Source: Butyrivibrio sp. (GTDB taxonomy: Bacteria; Bacillota_A; Clostridia; Lachnospirales; Lachnospiraceae). Taken from it: a stretch of DNA of 49,932 nucleotides. The stretch covers positions 1 through 49,932 of the forward strand of contig JAGOGF010000007.1 of NCBI GenBank assembly GCA_017996845.1, given 5' to 3'. A model generated the notes under the pieces. That model ran no database searches. It was not told where the DNA came from and saw only the letters and a program-made list of their open reading frames with translations. Position numbers and translations under genes: made by a program. Of the stretch, positions 1 to 7,544 are shown in pieces (position 1 is the first letter of the stretch; each line of letters starts with the position of its first letter).

Positions 1-192
1 TTACTTTTTCTCTCATACGCCCGGCTTGGTTGTATGAAAGTTGGTTGTTCTGAATTATTCTCTGCAGATCTTATCTGCTTTTTGGAATTTTTCAAGGTTG
101 CATTACTGTTTATTTGTCAAGGTGCTTTGCCCTGATTCCCAATGTTTCCTGGTCCTCAGTGTCTTGGCGATTGCTCAGCCGCAACGTTTTTT
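1..192 (-). other. Probable rRNA-operon leader region
   Basis: There is no credible gene here. Read on the minus strand, the stretch lies directly downstream of a strong promoter (193-221). It contains a second TTGACA-like element (115-120) followed closely by a CCTTGAAAA string, and a small inverted repeat with GCAGAT/ATCTGC arms near 63-77. This mix of tandem promoter-like elements and a CCTTGAAAA box resembles the transcribed leaders of clostridial rRNA operons. The rRNA itself would start beyond the left edge, so this is inference. An 80-codon plus-strand reading frame crossing the region is hydrophobic and lacks a ribosome-binding site, and is treated as noise. Confidence 0.4.
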
Positions 193-221
193 ACTTTATC
201 ACTTACGGTTCGCTTTGTCAA
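193..221 (-). promoter_or_regulatory. Strong sigma-A promoter, probably for an rRNA operon
   Basis: On the minus strand a perfect -35 TTGACA (216-221) is followed by a 17-bp spacer and a -10 TAAAGT (193-198). The region upstream is A/T-rich, like an UP element. Transcription would run leftward out of the window. No protein gene follows within the window, so a stable RNA operon is the likely target. Confidence 0.55.
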
Positions 222-318
222 GAACTTTTTTATTTTTGTTACTCGCTTTTCAGCGGGCAAATCGTATTATAGCAAATAGATGAATCAAATGCAACAACTA
301 TTTTTTCTTTTTCTGGAT

Positions 319-350
319 AAAAAAAGAATCAGGATTTCTCATGATTCTCT
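319..350 (-). terminator. Rho-independent terminator of tRNA-Ser
   Basis: On the minus strand, AGAATCA and TGATTCT form a 7-bp stem around a 10-nt loop (325-348), followed at once by a run of seven T. It lies about 25 bp after the 3' end of the tRNA-Ser gene and would end that monocistronic transcript. Confidence 0.7.
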
Positions 351-375
351 TTCTAGCCATAAGCTATAATCGAAA

Positions 376-463
376 CGGAGAAAGAGGGATTTGAACCCTC
401 GCACCGCGTTAGCGGTCTACACCCTTAGCAGGGGCGCCTCTTCAGCCACTTGAGTATTTCTCC
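376..463 (-). tRNA. tRNA-Ser (anticodon GCT)
   Basis: The minus strand folds into a class II tRNA of 88 nt. The acceptor stem is GGAGAAA/TTTCTCC with discriminator G, and the anticodon loop CTGCTAA carries GCT, which reads AGC/AGU serine codons. There is a long serine-type variable arm and a T-arm with GGTTCAAAT. The 3' CCA is not encoded. Its own promoter lies at 565-594 and its terminator at 319-350, so it is a single-gene unit. Confidence 0.95.
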
Positions 464-564
464 AGGTCTGAAATCCCACTACCAATTCTGTATCTGGTTG
501 TTTCACATCTTTCCGCTGATCTTACATTCAAGTAAATCAAATGCTTTGGATGTGACGCTCAGTT

Positions 565-594
565 ATTATACCTATAGTTTGACTGCTTTGTCAA
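565..594 (-). promoter_or_regulatory. Promoter of tRNA-Ser
   Basis: A perfect -35 TTGACA (589-594) and a perfect -10 TATAAT (565-570) are separated by 18 bp on the minus strand, about 100 bp upstream of the tRNA-Ser gene. The -35 hexamer contains the TGA stop codon of the upstream fumarase beta gene, so the two units abut with no space for a terminator between them. Confidence 0.8.
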
Positions 595-1148
595 TTGTTT
601 TCTGTATTAAATTCTTTTTGTGCTGTATCATACAAGTTATTACCCTTTGCATCAATCACCACAATCGCCGGAAACTCTTTTACCGTAAGCTTTCTAATTG
701 CTTCCGTTCCAAGATCATCATATGCAATTAATTCAGATTCAACTATTGTTTTGGAAAGTAGAGCTCCTGCTCCCCCAATTGCCGCAAAATACACCGCACC
801 ATTTCGAATCATTGCTTCAATCACTTCCTGAGATCTTTTCCCCTTCCCGATCATACCGCATACACCCATATCCAAAAGTTTGGGTGTATATTTGTCCATA
901 CGGCTTGCTGTTGTAGGGCCTGCTGATCCGATAACGTTCCCCTCTCGAGCCGGTGAAGGTCCCATATAATAAATTATTTTCCCTTTAACATCTATTGGAA
1001 GTTCTTTCCCTTTTTCTAAAGCCTCTGCCATTCTTTTATGCGCAGCATCGCGCGCTGTATAGATACAGCCGGTAATATATACCATATCTCCGGCTGATAG
1101 TTTTTCTATTACTTTTTTTTTCAATGGCGTATTAATCTGATACTGCAT
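591..1148 (-). CDS. Fumarate hydratase (class I), beta subunit
   Basis: This 185-residue protein matches the C-terminal (beta) half of two-subunit class I Fe-S fumarases and L(+)-tartrate dehydratases, which interconvert fumarate and malate. The conserved GPSPAREG and GPTTASRMDKY stretches near residues 63-86, and a Gly-rich GGAGALLS segment, are visible. It starts at ATG behind GGAG with a 7-nt gap and lies 39 bp downstream of the alpha subunit gene, so the two are co-transcribed. The family also includes tartrate dehydratase subunits; fumarase is the more likely substrate call in a Clostridium-like organism. The stop codon overlaps the -35 element of the tRNA-Ser promoter. Confidence 0.9.
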   Translation of the reverse strand: MQYQINTPLKKKVIEKLSAGDMVYITGCIYTARDAAHKRMAEALEKGKELPIDVKGKIIYYMGPSPAREGNVIGSAGPTTASRMDKYTPKLLDMGVCGMIGKGKRSQEVIEAMIRNGAVYFAAIGGAGALLSKTIVESELIAYDDLGTEAIRKLTVKEFPAIVVIDAKGNNLYDTAQKEFNTENN

Positions 1149-1187
1149 TGCTTATTCTCCTATTACAAACCGTAAACATTTTTAACA

Positions 1188-2030
1188 CTATACATTTTTC
1201 GTTATGTGTCTATTGACATGACAGCAGATATTCACTGCTACCGGCAAGCCTGCAATATGTGTTGCGTATGTGTTAATATTTACAGCAAGTGCCGTTGTTG
1301 TCCCTCCAAGCCCAGCCGGTCCTATTCCTGTTCTGTTTATTTTATCAAGAATTTCTTCTTCCATTTCACTGATATATGGAATTGCAGAATGTTCACCGCA
1401 GGGACGTGTCAGAGCTTGTTTTGCCATTAGTGCACACTTCTCAAATGTACCGCCAATTCCTACTCCTACTACCATTGGTGGACATGCATTGGGTCCTGCA
1501 TCCTTTACCGCCTGTATAATAGCACTCTTTACTCCATCTGCTCCGTCTGCAGGTTTAAGCATGAAAATGCGGCTCATATTCTCACTTCCAAACCCTTTGG
1601 GGGCACATGTAATCTGTATTCGATCTCCTGAAACAATATCATAATAAACGATTGCCGGTGTATTATCTCCGGTGTTCTCTCTGATAAGCGGATCCTTAAC
1701 TACTGATTTACGAAGAAACCCCTCCCGATATCCTCTTCGAACGCCTTCATTAATTGCTTCTGTAAGAGATCCACCGCTAAAATGAACTTCTTGTCCGATT
1801 TCAAAAAAGAAAACAGCCATTCCTGTATCCTGGCAAATCGGAATCCTGTCCTGCTGTGCAATCAAAAGATTTTTCTGCAATTGTAACAAAATATTTTTGC
1901 CAAGTTCTGATTTTTCATTTGACTGTGCATCAGATAATACCTGCTTCACATCGGAAGATAGCTGATAATTTGCTTCCATGCACATTTCACTTACAAGATC
2001 TGTAATCACCTTTACATCCACTTCACGCAA
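1188..2030 (-). CDS. Fumarate hydratase (class I), alpha subunit
   Basis: The 280-residue alpha subunit should carry the oxygen-sensitive [4Fe-4S] cluster that activates the hydroxyl of malate. Likely cluster cysteines are C66 (in PICQDTG), C183 (in GPNACPP) and one of C269/C270 near the C-terminus (NICCHV). The NTGDNTPA and PKGFGSENMS motifs are typical of the family. The start is TTG, chosen because GGAGG stands 8 nt upstream and no better ATG exists. It is 18 bp downstream of the HIT gene and 39 bp upstream of the beta subunit. It depends on Fe-S assembly, for which the suf operon lies later in this window. Confidence 0.9.
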   Translation of the reverse strand: MREVDVKVITDLVSEMCMEANYQLSSDVKQVLSDAQSNEKSELGKNILLQLQKNLLIAQQDRIPICQDTGMAVFFFEIGQEVHFSGGSLTEAINEGVRRGYREGFLRKSVVKDPLIRENTGDNTPAIVYYDIVSGDRIQITCAPKGFGSENMSRIFMLKPADGADGVKSAIIQAVKDAGPNACPPMVVGVGIGGTFEKCALMAKQALTRPCGEHSAIPYISEMEEEILDKINRTGIGPAGLGGTTTALAVNINTYATHIAGLPVAVNICCHVNRHITKNV

Positions 2031-2048
2031 AACAATCTCCTCCCGGAT

Positions 2049-2459
2049 TCAGGTATTCAGTTCATCACGGACTTCCTGCAGTTCCTGCACTGTAGGTTTC
2101 CTAGGATTCCACAAAATATGCTGTTCATCATTTTCATATCGTGGAATCAGATGTATATGGAAATGGCGAACAGTCTGTCCTGCTCGCTCTCCATTATTTT
2201 GTATCAGATTTAGGCCTTCGCAATGCAGCTTTTTTTTCATGTTCACTGCCATTTTTCTCGCAACTATCATTGCAGCAGCAGCTGTTTCATCTGAAATTTC
2301 ATACAGGTCTGCATAATGTTCTTTTGGCAAAACCAGTGCGTGCCCTCTGGTCGCAGGTCCATTATCAAGTATCACTCGAAACATATCATCTTCATAGATC
2401 GTATTAGATGGTATTTCTCCATTTGCGATTTTACAGAAAATACAATTTTCATTTTTCAT
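2049..2459 (-). CDS. HIT family nucleotide-binding protein
   Basis: This small histidine-triad protein (136 residues) belongs to a family that hydrolyses or binds nucleoside phosphoramidates and dinucleotides. The triad HFHIHLIPR is near residues 98-106, and an N-terminal CIFCKIANGEIPS segment has the CxxC pair of zinc-binding HIT proteins. The chosen ATG has GGGAG 5 nt upstream; a longer frame starting 14 codons earlier lacks such a site. It sits between a rhomboid protease gene (81 bp) and the fumarase genes (18 bp), in the same direction. The physiological substrate cannot be inferred. Confidence 0.9.
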   Translation of the reverse strand: MKNENCIFCKIANGEIPSNTIYEDDMFRVILDNGPATRGHALVLPKEHYADLYEISDETAAAAMIVARKMAVNMKKKLHCEGLNLIQNNGERAGQTVRHFHIHLIPRYENDEQHILWNPRKPTVQELQEVRDELNT

Positions 2460-2540
2460 GTTTTCTCCCATTCCAGCGCCAGCCTTATAACAGCGCAACA
2501 ATATTTTTATACTGCAGACATATTTTTATGTGATTAAGTT

Positions 2541-3191
2541 TCAGAGCAGTTCATTCATATTAACTGTATGCCGAAATTTCAAAATCAAAAGTCCGATCAA
2601 TATCCCTGCTAAAAGTCCGCCCATATGTGCAGCATTGTTGGTATCCGGACTTGCAAAACCTGCATAAAGCGAATACGCAACCATAAAAGCCGCTCTTCCG
2701 ACAAGTGTTGATCCTTTTTGGAGTTTTGAACGATTATGAAAAATAAACAGGAGCATCGCCCCCATTACACCAAACACAGCTCCGCTCGCTCCTAAAGAAT
2801 ACCAGTTAAGTCCCATCTCTCGTTCGTATACAACCGAAACAATATTTCCGCATATTCCAGATGCAAAATAAAGAAGTCCAAACCGCCAATGTCCGATACT
2901 TCTTTCCATAATTGATCCAATATAAGCCAAAATCAACATGTTCCCGAATATATGCTGTATTCCTGCATGCAAAAACATCGAGGTAAACAGGCGATAATAT
3001 TCACCATATCCAAAAACTCTCTCAGCTACCAGCATACCGGAATTATAAAGCAAATTCCCACTCATCATACAAATGATAAAAACTACGATATTGGCTATTA
3101 CAATTGTACTGTTTACAGGCGCCTTGCGAAAACTGCTCCAAAAATTTTCATCTTTTGCATGCGTAGAATTATCTGTTCCATATTCTCCCAT
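2541..3191 (-). CDS. Rhomboid family intramembrane serine protease
   Basis: This 216-residue polytopic membrane protein has the rhomboid fold signature: an HxxxN-type segment (HAGIQHIFGN) near residues 75-84, the catalytic serine in GASGAVFG (S136) and the catalytic histidine in AAHMGG (H189), each within a hydrophobic helix. About six transmembrane segments are visible. It would cleave transmembrane substrates within the lipid bilayer; the substrate is unknown. Its ATG directly follows the TAA stop of the upstream gene with no gap, which indicates translational coupling. Confidence 0.92.
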   Translation of the reverse strand: MGEYGTDNSTHAKDENFWSSFRKAPVNSTIVIANIVVFIICMMSGNLLYNSGMLVAERVFGYGEYYRLFTSMFLHAGIQHIFGNMLILAYIGSIMERSIGHWRFGLLYFASGICGNIVSVVYEREMGLNWYSLGASGAVFGVMGAMLLFIFHNRSKLQKGSTLVGRAAFMVAYSLYAGFASPDTNNAAHMGGLLAGILIGLLILKFRHTVNMNELL

Positions 3192-4205
3192 TTAGCTCTC
3201 CATAAACTTAAAAAGCTGATCCATACTTCTTAAAAGTTTGAAATCACCTTTCATTTTCATATTTCCACTCATAAATGCCCGCTGAAATGTCATTCGTCCG
3301 GATACTATTTCATCCAGACGCTCTTTTTCTATTTGAATGATCACATCACATTCCGGCTGTTCTGATAATTCTGATATGGTACTGCAATTAGTCCCTTCTA
3401 CATCAATAAACAGAGGCTTCATTGTACTTTGATCTGTTATTGTAATACTAAATTTTCCATGTACACCTGCTGCCGGTTTAAAGTGGCTCTGAAATTTTTT
3501 AAAATATTCGTCCGGAGCTCCCGGTATATCATCTTGCTTTAATCTTGTTTTGAATAAACTCGTAAGTTCCTGAATATCCTCTTTTTGTTTCCGTACATAC
3601 CTGTCATCTGATACATATTGTGAAAGCTGCTCTGATTCCTGTGGTGTAAGGTCAACGCTCTTTGAAATCGACACCATTTTCTTCACTGCCTGGTTGCTTG
3701 CAGGCAGTCCCGGAATCTTCTGATTGATTGTTCTGTACAAATTCTCGATTTTCTTCTCAATTAATTTTGCATAGTCTTCCTTATTTTCCAAAAGTGTAGT
3801 ATCTGCAATATATCCACAGATTCCATCACAGGGAAGTCCTCCCAATATCTCCCAGGCAACTGCAAGGTTCATCATGCCTTCACGTTCTCCATATGTCGTT
3901 GACATCACAACCGGAAGCATATACATCTTGCTGATTTTCTCTTTATCTCCATACAGCCAGCATGCATCCAGGAACTGAAGCATATATCCACCAATACCAT
4001 ACCATTCTATCGTTGAAGCAAGAATAATTCCATCCGCATCCTTAAGCGAATTGGGAAGCGCCGTAATATTATTTTTAAGTTCAAAAAGATTGTACTGCTC
4101 CACCTGCACATTTAATTCTTTCAGTACCTCTGTTATCCTGGAAATCACATATAGTGAAGGATCATCAATAATCCCCCTGCCGCCATAATAAATGTTGATT
4201 TTCAT
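3192..4205 (-). CDS. Flavodoxin-like oxidoreductase / SCP2 sterol-carrier fusion
   Basis: This 337-residue protein appears to have two parts. The first 180 residues resemble NAD(P)H-dependent FMN reductase or flavodoxin-fold proteins (INIYYGGRG at the start, then DGIILASTIEWYGIGGYMLQFLD). The last 110 residues look like an SCP-2 lipid-binding domain (KFSITITDQS..., DVIIQIEKERLDEIVSG, FMSGNMKMKGDFK). The start is the ATG with GGAGG 7 nt upstream, 10 codons inside a longer open frame. It is the first gene of a tight unit with the rhomboid gene and has its own promoter. The function is unknown; a hydrophobic ligand handled by a flavin domain is one possibility. Confidence 0.75.
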   Translation of the reverse strand: MKINIYYGGRGIIDDPSLYVISRITEVLKELNVQVEQYNLFELKNNITALPNSLKDADGIILASTIEWYGIGGYMLQFLDACWLYGDKEKISKMYMLPVVMSTTYGEREGMMNLAVAWEILGGLPCDGICGYIADTTLLENKEDYAKLIEKKIENLYRTINQKIPGLPASNQAVKKMVSISKSVDLTPQESEQLSQYVSDDRYVRKQKEDIQELTSLFKTRLKQDDIPGAPDEYFKKFQSHFKPAAGVHGKFSITITDQSTMKPLFIDVEGTNCSTISELSEQPECDVIIQIEKERLDEIVSGRMTFQRAFMSGNMKMKGDFKLLRSMDQLFKFMES

Positions 4206-4323
4206 ATACTGGCCTCCGTGCATTATTAGTATCATGTCAGAATTTGTAAAACTTAAACAAATACAACTGATTCTTCAATCGCAGTCTCATAACGGTTCAT
4301 TCAAAGAATTGGCTGCATCTGTT

Positions 4324-4350
4324 ATTATACCACACATCTTTCGCCAGCAA
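4324..4350 (-). promoter_or_regulatory. Candidate promoter of the SCP2-rhomboid-HIT-fumarase cluster
   Basis: A perfect -10 TATAAT (4324-4329) preceded by TGG forms an extended -10 element on the minus strand. A weaker -35 TTGCTG (4345-4350) sits 15 bp upstream; the short spacing is tolerated with extended -10 sites. It lies about 120 bp upstream of the flavodoxin/SCP2 gene and just after the stop of the FHA gene. Confidence 0.5.
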
Positions 4351-4362
4351 TTCTATTTATTA

Positions 4363-5673
4363 TCAGCGGTAATCGAATATCAATGTCCCAAATCCAATTT
4401 CATCTCCAGGATTTATTATTATTTCTTCTTCTGGATGAAGCCTTATTCCATTTTTGAACGTTCCGTTGGTTGAGTTCAAATCTCGCAGGCATATTTGCTT
4501 TTGTTCATTTTGAAATATTCTTGCATGAATTCTGCTAATGGAAGAATGTTTCAGTATACAGTCTGCACGCCCAGTCATTTTTCCTACCGTAATCGGTAAA
4601 TCCTCAAGTCCTATTTGCATAGAGGTATCTGTATTTCTGCTGTACAATCGACTGATTTTTCTTAATACTTCAGGATTGAGAAAAATTGTCTCCCCCAATA
4701 TTTCTTCTGTCTTTTTTGCAGAAAAATTATTTTGAGATTCTGTTTCATATTGTAAGCCGGACTTTACGGAAATATTATAATCTGAAGTATTAAATTCATC
4801 TATGTCCATATCTATAGTATTTTTCTCTTCTGCTTTCTCTTTTTTCCGTTTTCTTATTTCAAAGTATACCGAAATAAAAGTCAACAGTAACGTAATGGTC
4901 ATTACTGTAAGTGAAATAATATTTTCACGATATGTCAGATTGAAGAACTTTCGCAGACAGCATAAGGCTGCAAATATTGCAAAAGAAATGCATGCAAAAA
5001 TAATATTATTGTCCTTTTTCTCTTTCTCTTTTTCTGATTTTTCTTCATTTGGGAAATTACCTGTTTCTTCTGCCCATTCTGTTGTTGCTTGTATTTTTTC
5101 CTGACTGATATGGTTTGGTTCTGGCTCAGTTTGCTGTGCTTCGTCCCGTAATAGCATTTCAATAATTTCTCTGACCGACAACTCCTTATTTTGTGCCAGT
5201 TCACACATTCTATATGCAACAGAAATTGCATTTTCATCTTCATGATCGGTTATTGCAAGTATCTGTTCCGCAAAATCCATGAAACAAATATCTGAGTTTT
5301 CAAAAGGATAAAGTGCAAAAAAGGTTCTTTCAGAAGAAGGTTCTTTATATATCGCTTTTACATTATAAACAATTTTACTTTCATCAAGAAGATATTCCCT
5401 TACAGATGCAATGGTTTTCTGCATTTCTTTCAACAAAGACCTTAATTCATCCGCCTGCATCTTTTTGATTTCATAACAACTGGACAGACTTAATTTTGAA
5501 TCAATACAATAATACAAATATATTTCATTATTTATTCTTCGTACTGTACATGGAAGAATCCCCTTTATGTGATTTGTTTTTAACATATGGTACTGATACC
5601 CGGTTTGCTGATCTGTTTTGTTGTCAATGATCATATAATTATGGTTTAAATCTCTGTAATACCTGATTTCCAT
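4363..5673 (-). CDS. FHA-domain membrane protein (DUF6382-like) at the end of the Tad locus
   Basis: This 436-residue protein has an N-terminal region resembling DUF6382 (RYYRDLNHNYMII), a charged linker, two adjacent transmembrane segments near residues 220-265 and a C-terminal forkhead-associated domain. The FHA hallmarks are clear: SSISRIHARI and NSTNGTFKNG, which bind phosphothreonine peptides. The second ATG is used because GGAG precedes it by 6 nt. It follows the small TadE-like gene by 25 bp, so it is probably the last gene of the Tad operon. It could tie pilus assembly to Ser/Thr kinase signalling; no kinase gene is in the window, so that role is inferred. Confidence 0.82.
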   Translation of the reverse strand: MEIRYYRDLNHNYMIIDNKTDQQTGYQYHMLKTNHIKGILPCTVRRINNEIYLYYCIDSKLSLSSCYEIKKMQADELRSLLKEMQKTIASVREYLLDESKIVYNVKAIYKEPSSERTFFALYPFENSDICFMDFAEQILAITDHEDENAISVAYRMCELAQNKELSVREIIEMLLRDEAQQTEPEPNHISQEKIQATTEWAEETGNFPNEEKSEKEKEKKDNNIIFACISFAIFAALCCLRKFFNLTYRENIISLTVMTITLLLTFISVYFEIRKRKKEKAEEKNTIDMDIDEFNTSDYNISVKSGLQYETESQNNFSAKKTEEILGETIFLNPEVLRKISRLYSRNTDTSMQIGLEDLPITVGKMTGRADCILKHSSISRIHARIFQNEQKQICLRDLNSTNGTFKNGIRLHPEEEIIINPGDEIGFGTLIFDYR

Positions 5674-5698
5674 TATCTGCTCCATATTACCCTGCCCC

Positions 5699-6175
5699 TT
5701 ATTTTCTTTGATTCAATTGGCTTATTCCTGCCTCTGCAAGATCCCTAATTCTCTCCATCCTTCGAATTTTTCCGGAAGGATCATTTATATCCGCTCGCAT
5801 CTGCGATTCAATTTCCCACGATTTGTCAATCAAAAAATCATATCCATCTATTGCCCGATGATGTGTGGTTGTTTTCATTGCAACATAGATATGATTGTCT
5901 TTTTTCCATGCATGTACTTCAGGCAGATCATTTCCAAAATACTTTCTTCCAAGTCTTTGTACCGCCTTTTCGCGTACATATGTATCCGGATCATTTATAT
6001 CCGGTGCAAGACTGGCTTCAAGCGCTAACAGGTAACTATCCTGTACCATTATGCATCTCCCATACACCAAAAAAGCTGCATAAATCAAAAAAGCAATAAT
6101 AAAGATTACGATCGGTATGATCATTGCCGCTTCAACTGTAAAATAGCCATGCAAATTTTTTTTATATCGTTGCAA
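5699..6175 (-). CDS. TadE-like minor pseudopilin (small)
   Basis: This 158-residue protein has a short basic N-terminus, a GYFTVEAAM processing-like motif (residues 10-18) and one hydrophobic helix, the layout of TadE/TadF pseudopilins in Flp pilus systems. The rest is hydrophilic and would face outside. The start is a TTG preceded by GGGGGTGAT, an extended match to the anti-Shine-Dalgarno sequence; the frame overlaps the end of the prepilin peptidase gene by 14 bp. A prepilin peptidase encoded in the same operon could cleave it before the hydrophobic helix. Confidence 0.75.
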   Translation of the reverse strand: MQRYKKNLHGYFTVEAAMIIPIVIFIIAFLIYAAFLVYGRCIMVQDSYLLALEASLAPDINDPDTYVREKAVQRLGRKYFGNDLPEVHAWKKDNHIYVAMKTTTHHRAIDGYDFLIDKSWEIESQMRADINDPSGKIRRMERIRDLAEAGISQLNQRK

Positions 6176-6593
6176 ACAAAATCACCCCCATCGCTGACGC
6201 AAGAAAAGGTATAAAGGGAAACGTTGTTTTACGTTTTGCCTTATGCAACATCATTAAAGCAATTGAAAAAAATGAACTCAAAAAAAATGCAAGGCATACT
6301 CCCGCGGTCATACGTGTCAATCCAAAAACCGGACCCAACACCAGTATCATAAGTCCATCTCCATATCCGATTGCTTCTTTTGAGAGATAGGCTATTATTA
6401 ATAGAGAAAGCCCGGGGATCAAAGTCGGGATCCATGCATACCATTTTACGATGCCATCCATAATATCTACTGAAAAAGATAAAATTGCAACGCTGCCTGC
6501 CGCTGCAAGCATCCAAAAGGGAATTGTTTTCGTTCTGATATCCTGTAAGGCGGCAATTCCCAAAATAATCATTGTAATGATATAAAAAAACAT
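6162..6593 (-). CDS. A24 family prepilin peptidase (first of two)
   Basis: This 143-residue polytopic protein resembles TadV/CpaA aspartic prepilin peptidases. The two catalytic aspartates are visible in LQDIRTKTIP and GYGDG, separated by transmembrane helices. The start at the ATG after GGAAAGAGAG leaves a 31-bp gap to the previous gene; an upstream in-frame start would overlap that gene by 41 bp and add a non-membrane stretch. It should cleave leader peptides of the Flp pilin and TadE-like proteins. A second peptidase of the same family heads the operon (13662-14078). Confidence 0.85.
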   Translation of the reverse strand: MFFYIITMIILGIAALQDIRTKTIPFWMLAAAGSVAILSFSVDIMDGIVKWYAWIPTLIPGLSLLIIAYLSKEAIGYGDGLMILVLGPVFGLTRMTAGVCLAFFLSSFFSIALMMLHKAKRKTTFPFIPFLASAMGVILFATI

Positions 6594-6624
6594 TTTGTCT
6601 CTCTTTCCATGCTCTAAGCCAGTT

Positions 6625-7518
6625 CTATCTGATTCCACATTTACTGCAAGGCGGTTTTCCCCCAACTTCGGATATCGGGACAGTATAGATTGTTCTTTTT
6701 AATCCTGAGCATTGCAGACTGGAATGGTATCTGTTTCCATAATTAGTTATGTAAGTCATTGTACAGAAATCTTTTTTTCCACATATTTCACATGGATAGT
6801 ACTTGTTTCCGCTTTCACTTCTCAGCAAAGATACTTCCTCATATGGCACGGATTCTATGGAAAGCTTTAGATAGGTGCAATTGATATCAGTATGATATAC
6901 TGCTCCTGTTTCCGTTATATAGACGAGTTCTTCATTGTTTTCTTCATTTTGTTCCGGCATATTTCCAAGCGCATACCCGGTCCATGCATGCCCAAAATAT
7001 CTTGTTTCCATTTCAAAATCACTAAATCCGATTAGCTTAATCAGTGGATGTACTTTATAGGATGCAACAATATCTACATAATCATTTCCCAGCATGATAT
7101 TTGATTTCCAAAAAGAAATTCCGCTTGCACCGCCCGTAATGCAGCTTTGCTCAAGTGATTCCGGTCCAAGATAGTTCTTTACCTGTTCAGAAAGAAAAAC
7201 CATACTGAAAATCCCCATTCCAGTTCTTAGCTTTTGCTCCTGTTGTTCACTTTGTGCAAATTCCGATACAAAAGTTTCGTTAAACGCATCTATGGAAATC
7301 TGATTCCCAGTCTGATGAAGTGCGGCGTTTATTTTACTTTCCATCCCGAGAATATTAAAAAGTACAAGAATATTTACAAAGAAGAATATAAAAAAGGGCA
7401 ATGCAAGAGAAGCTTCTACCGTAACAGAAGCAGATGAAGACATCCTTTTCTCATGACCAACTGCCCGGAGAGACATTTTCTTATGATTTAACGTATTACA
7501 CTTCATCGAAAAGGACAT
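6625..7518 (-). CDS. TadE-like protein with C-terminal cysteine-rich repeats
   Basis: This 297-residue protein starts with a basic segment, then SVTVEASLALPFF and a hydrophobic helix, as in TadE pseudopilins. The ATG has GGAG 9 nt upstream. The C-terminal 80 residues contain two copies of a pattern of the form H-x4-5-C-x2-L ... P-C-x2-C: VYHTDINCTYL with YYPCEICG, and YHSSLQCSGL with PPCSKCG. This resembles a small metal-binding knuckle used twice. It is unusual for a pilus subunit and could bind zinc or form disulfides outside the cell. It lies 26 bp after the DUF5702 gene. Confidence 0.75.
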   Translation of the reverse strand: MSFSMKCNTLNHKKMSLRAVGHEKRMSSSASVTVEASLALPFFIFFFVNILVLFNILGMESKINAALHQTGNQISIDAFNETFVSEFAQSEQQEQKLRTGMGIFSMVFLSEQVKNYLGPESLEQSCITGGASGISFWKSNIMLGNDYVDIVASYKVHPLIKLIGFSDFEMETRYFGHAWTGYALGNMPEQNEENNEELVYITETGAVYHTDINCTYLKLSIESVPYEEVSLLRSESGNKYYPCEICGKKDFCTMTYITNYGNRYHSSLQCSGLKRTIYTVPISEVGGKPPCSKCGIR

Positions 7519-7544
7519 CTTTATTTACTCCTGTTTAGATTCCA

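Noticed and set aside
92..120. Second leftward promoter at TTGACA (115-120)
   Set aside because: No -10-like hexamer occurs at 15 to 19 bp; kept only as a leader feature.
41..283. Plus-strand frame of 80 codons
   Set aside because: It lies antisense over a promoter and probable rRNA leader, has no ribosome site, and its composition is that of translated A/T-rich non-coding DNA.
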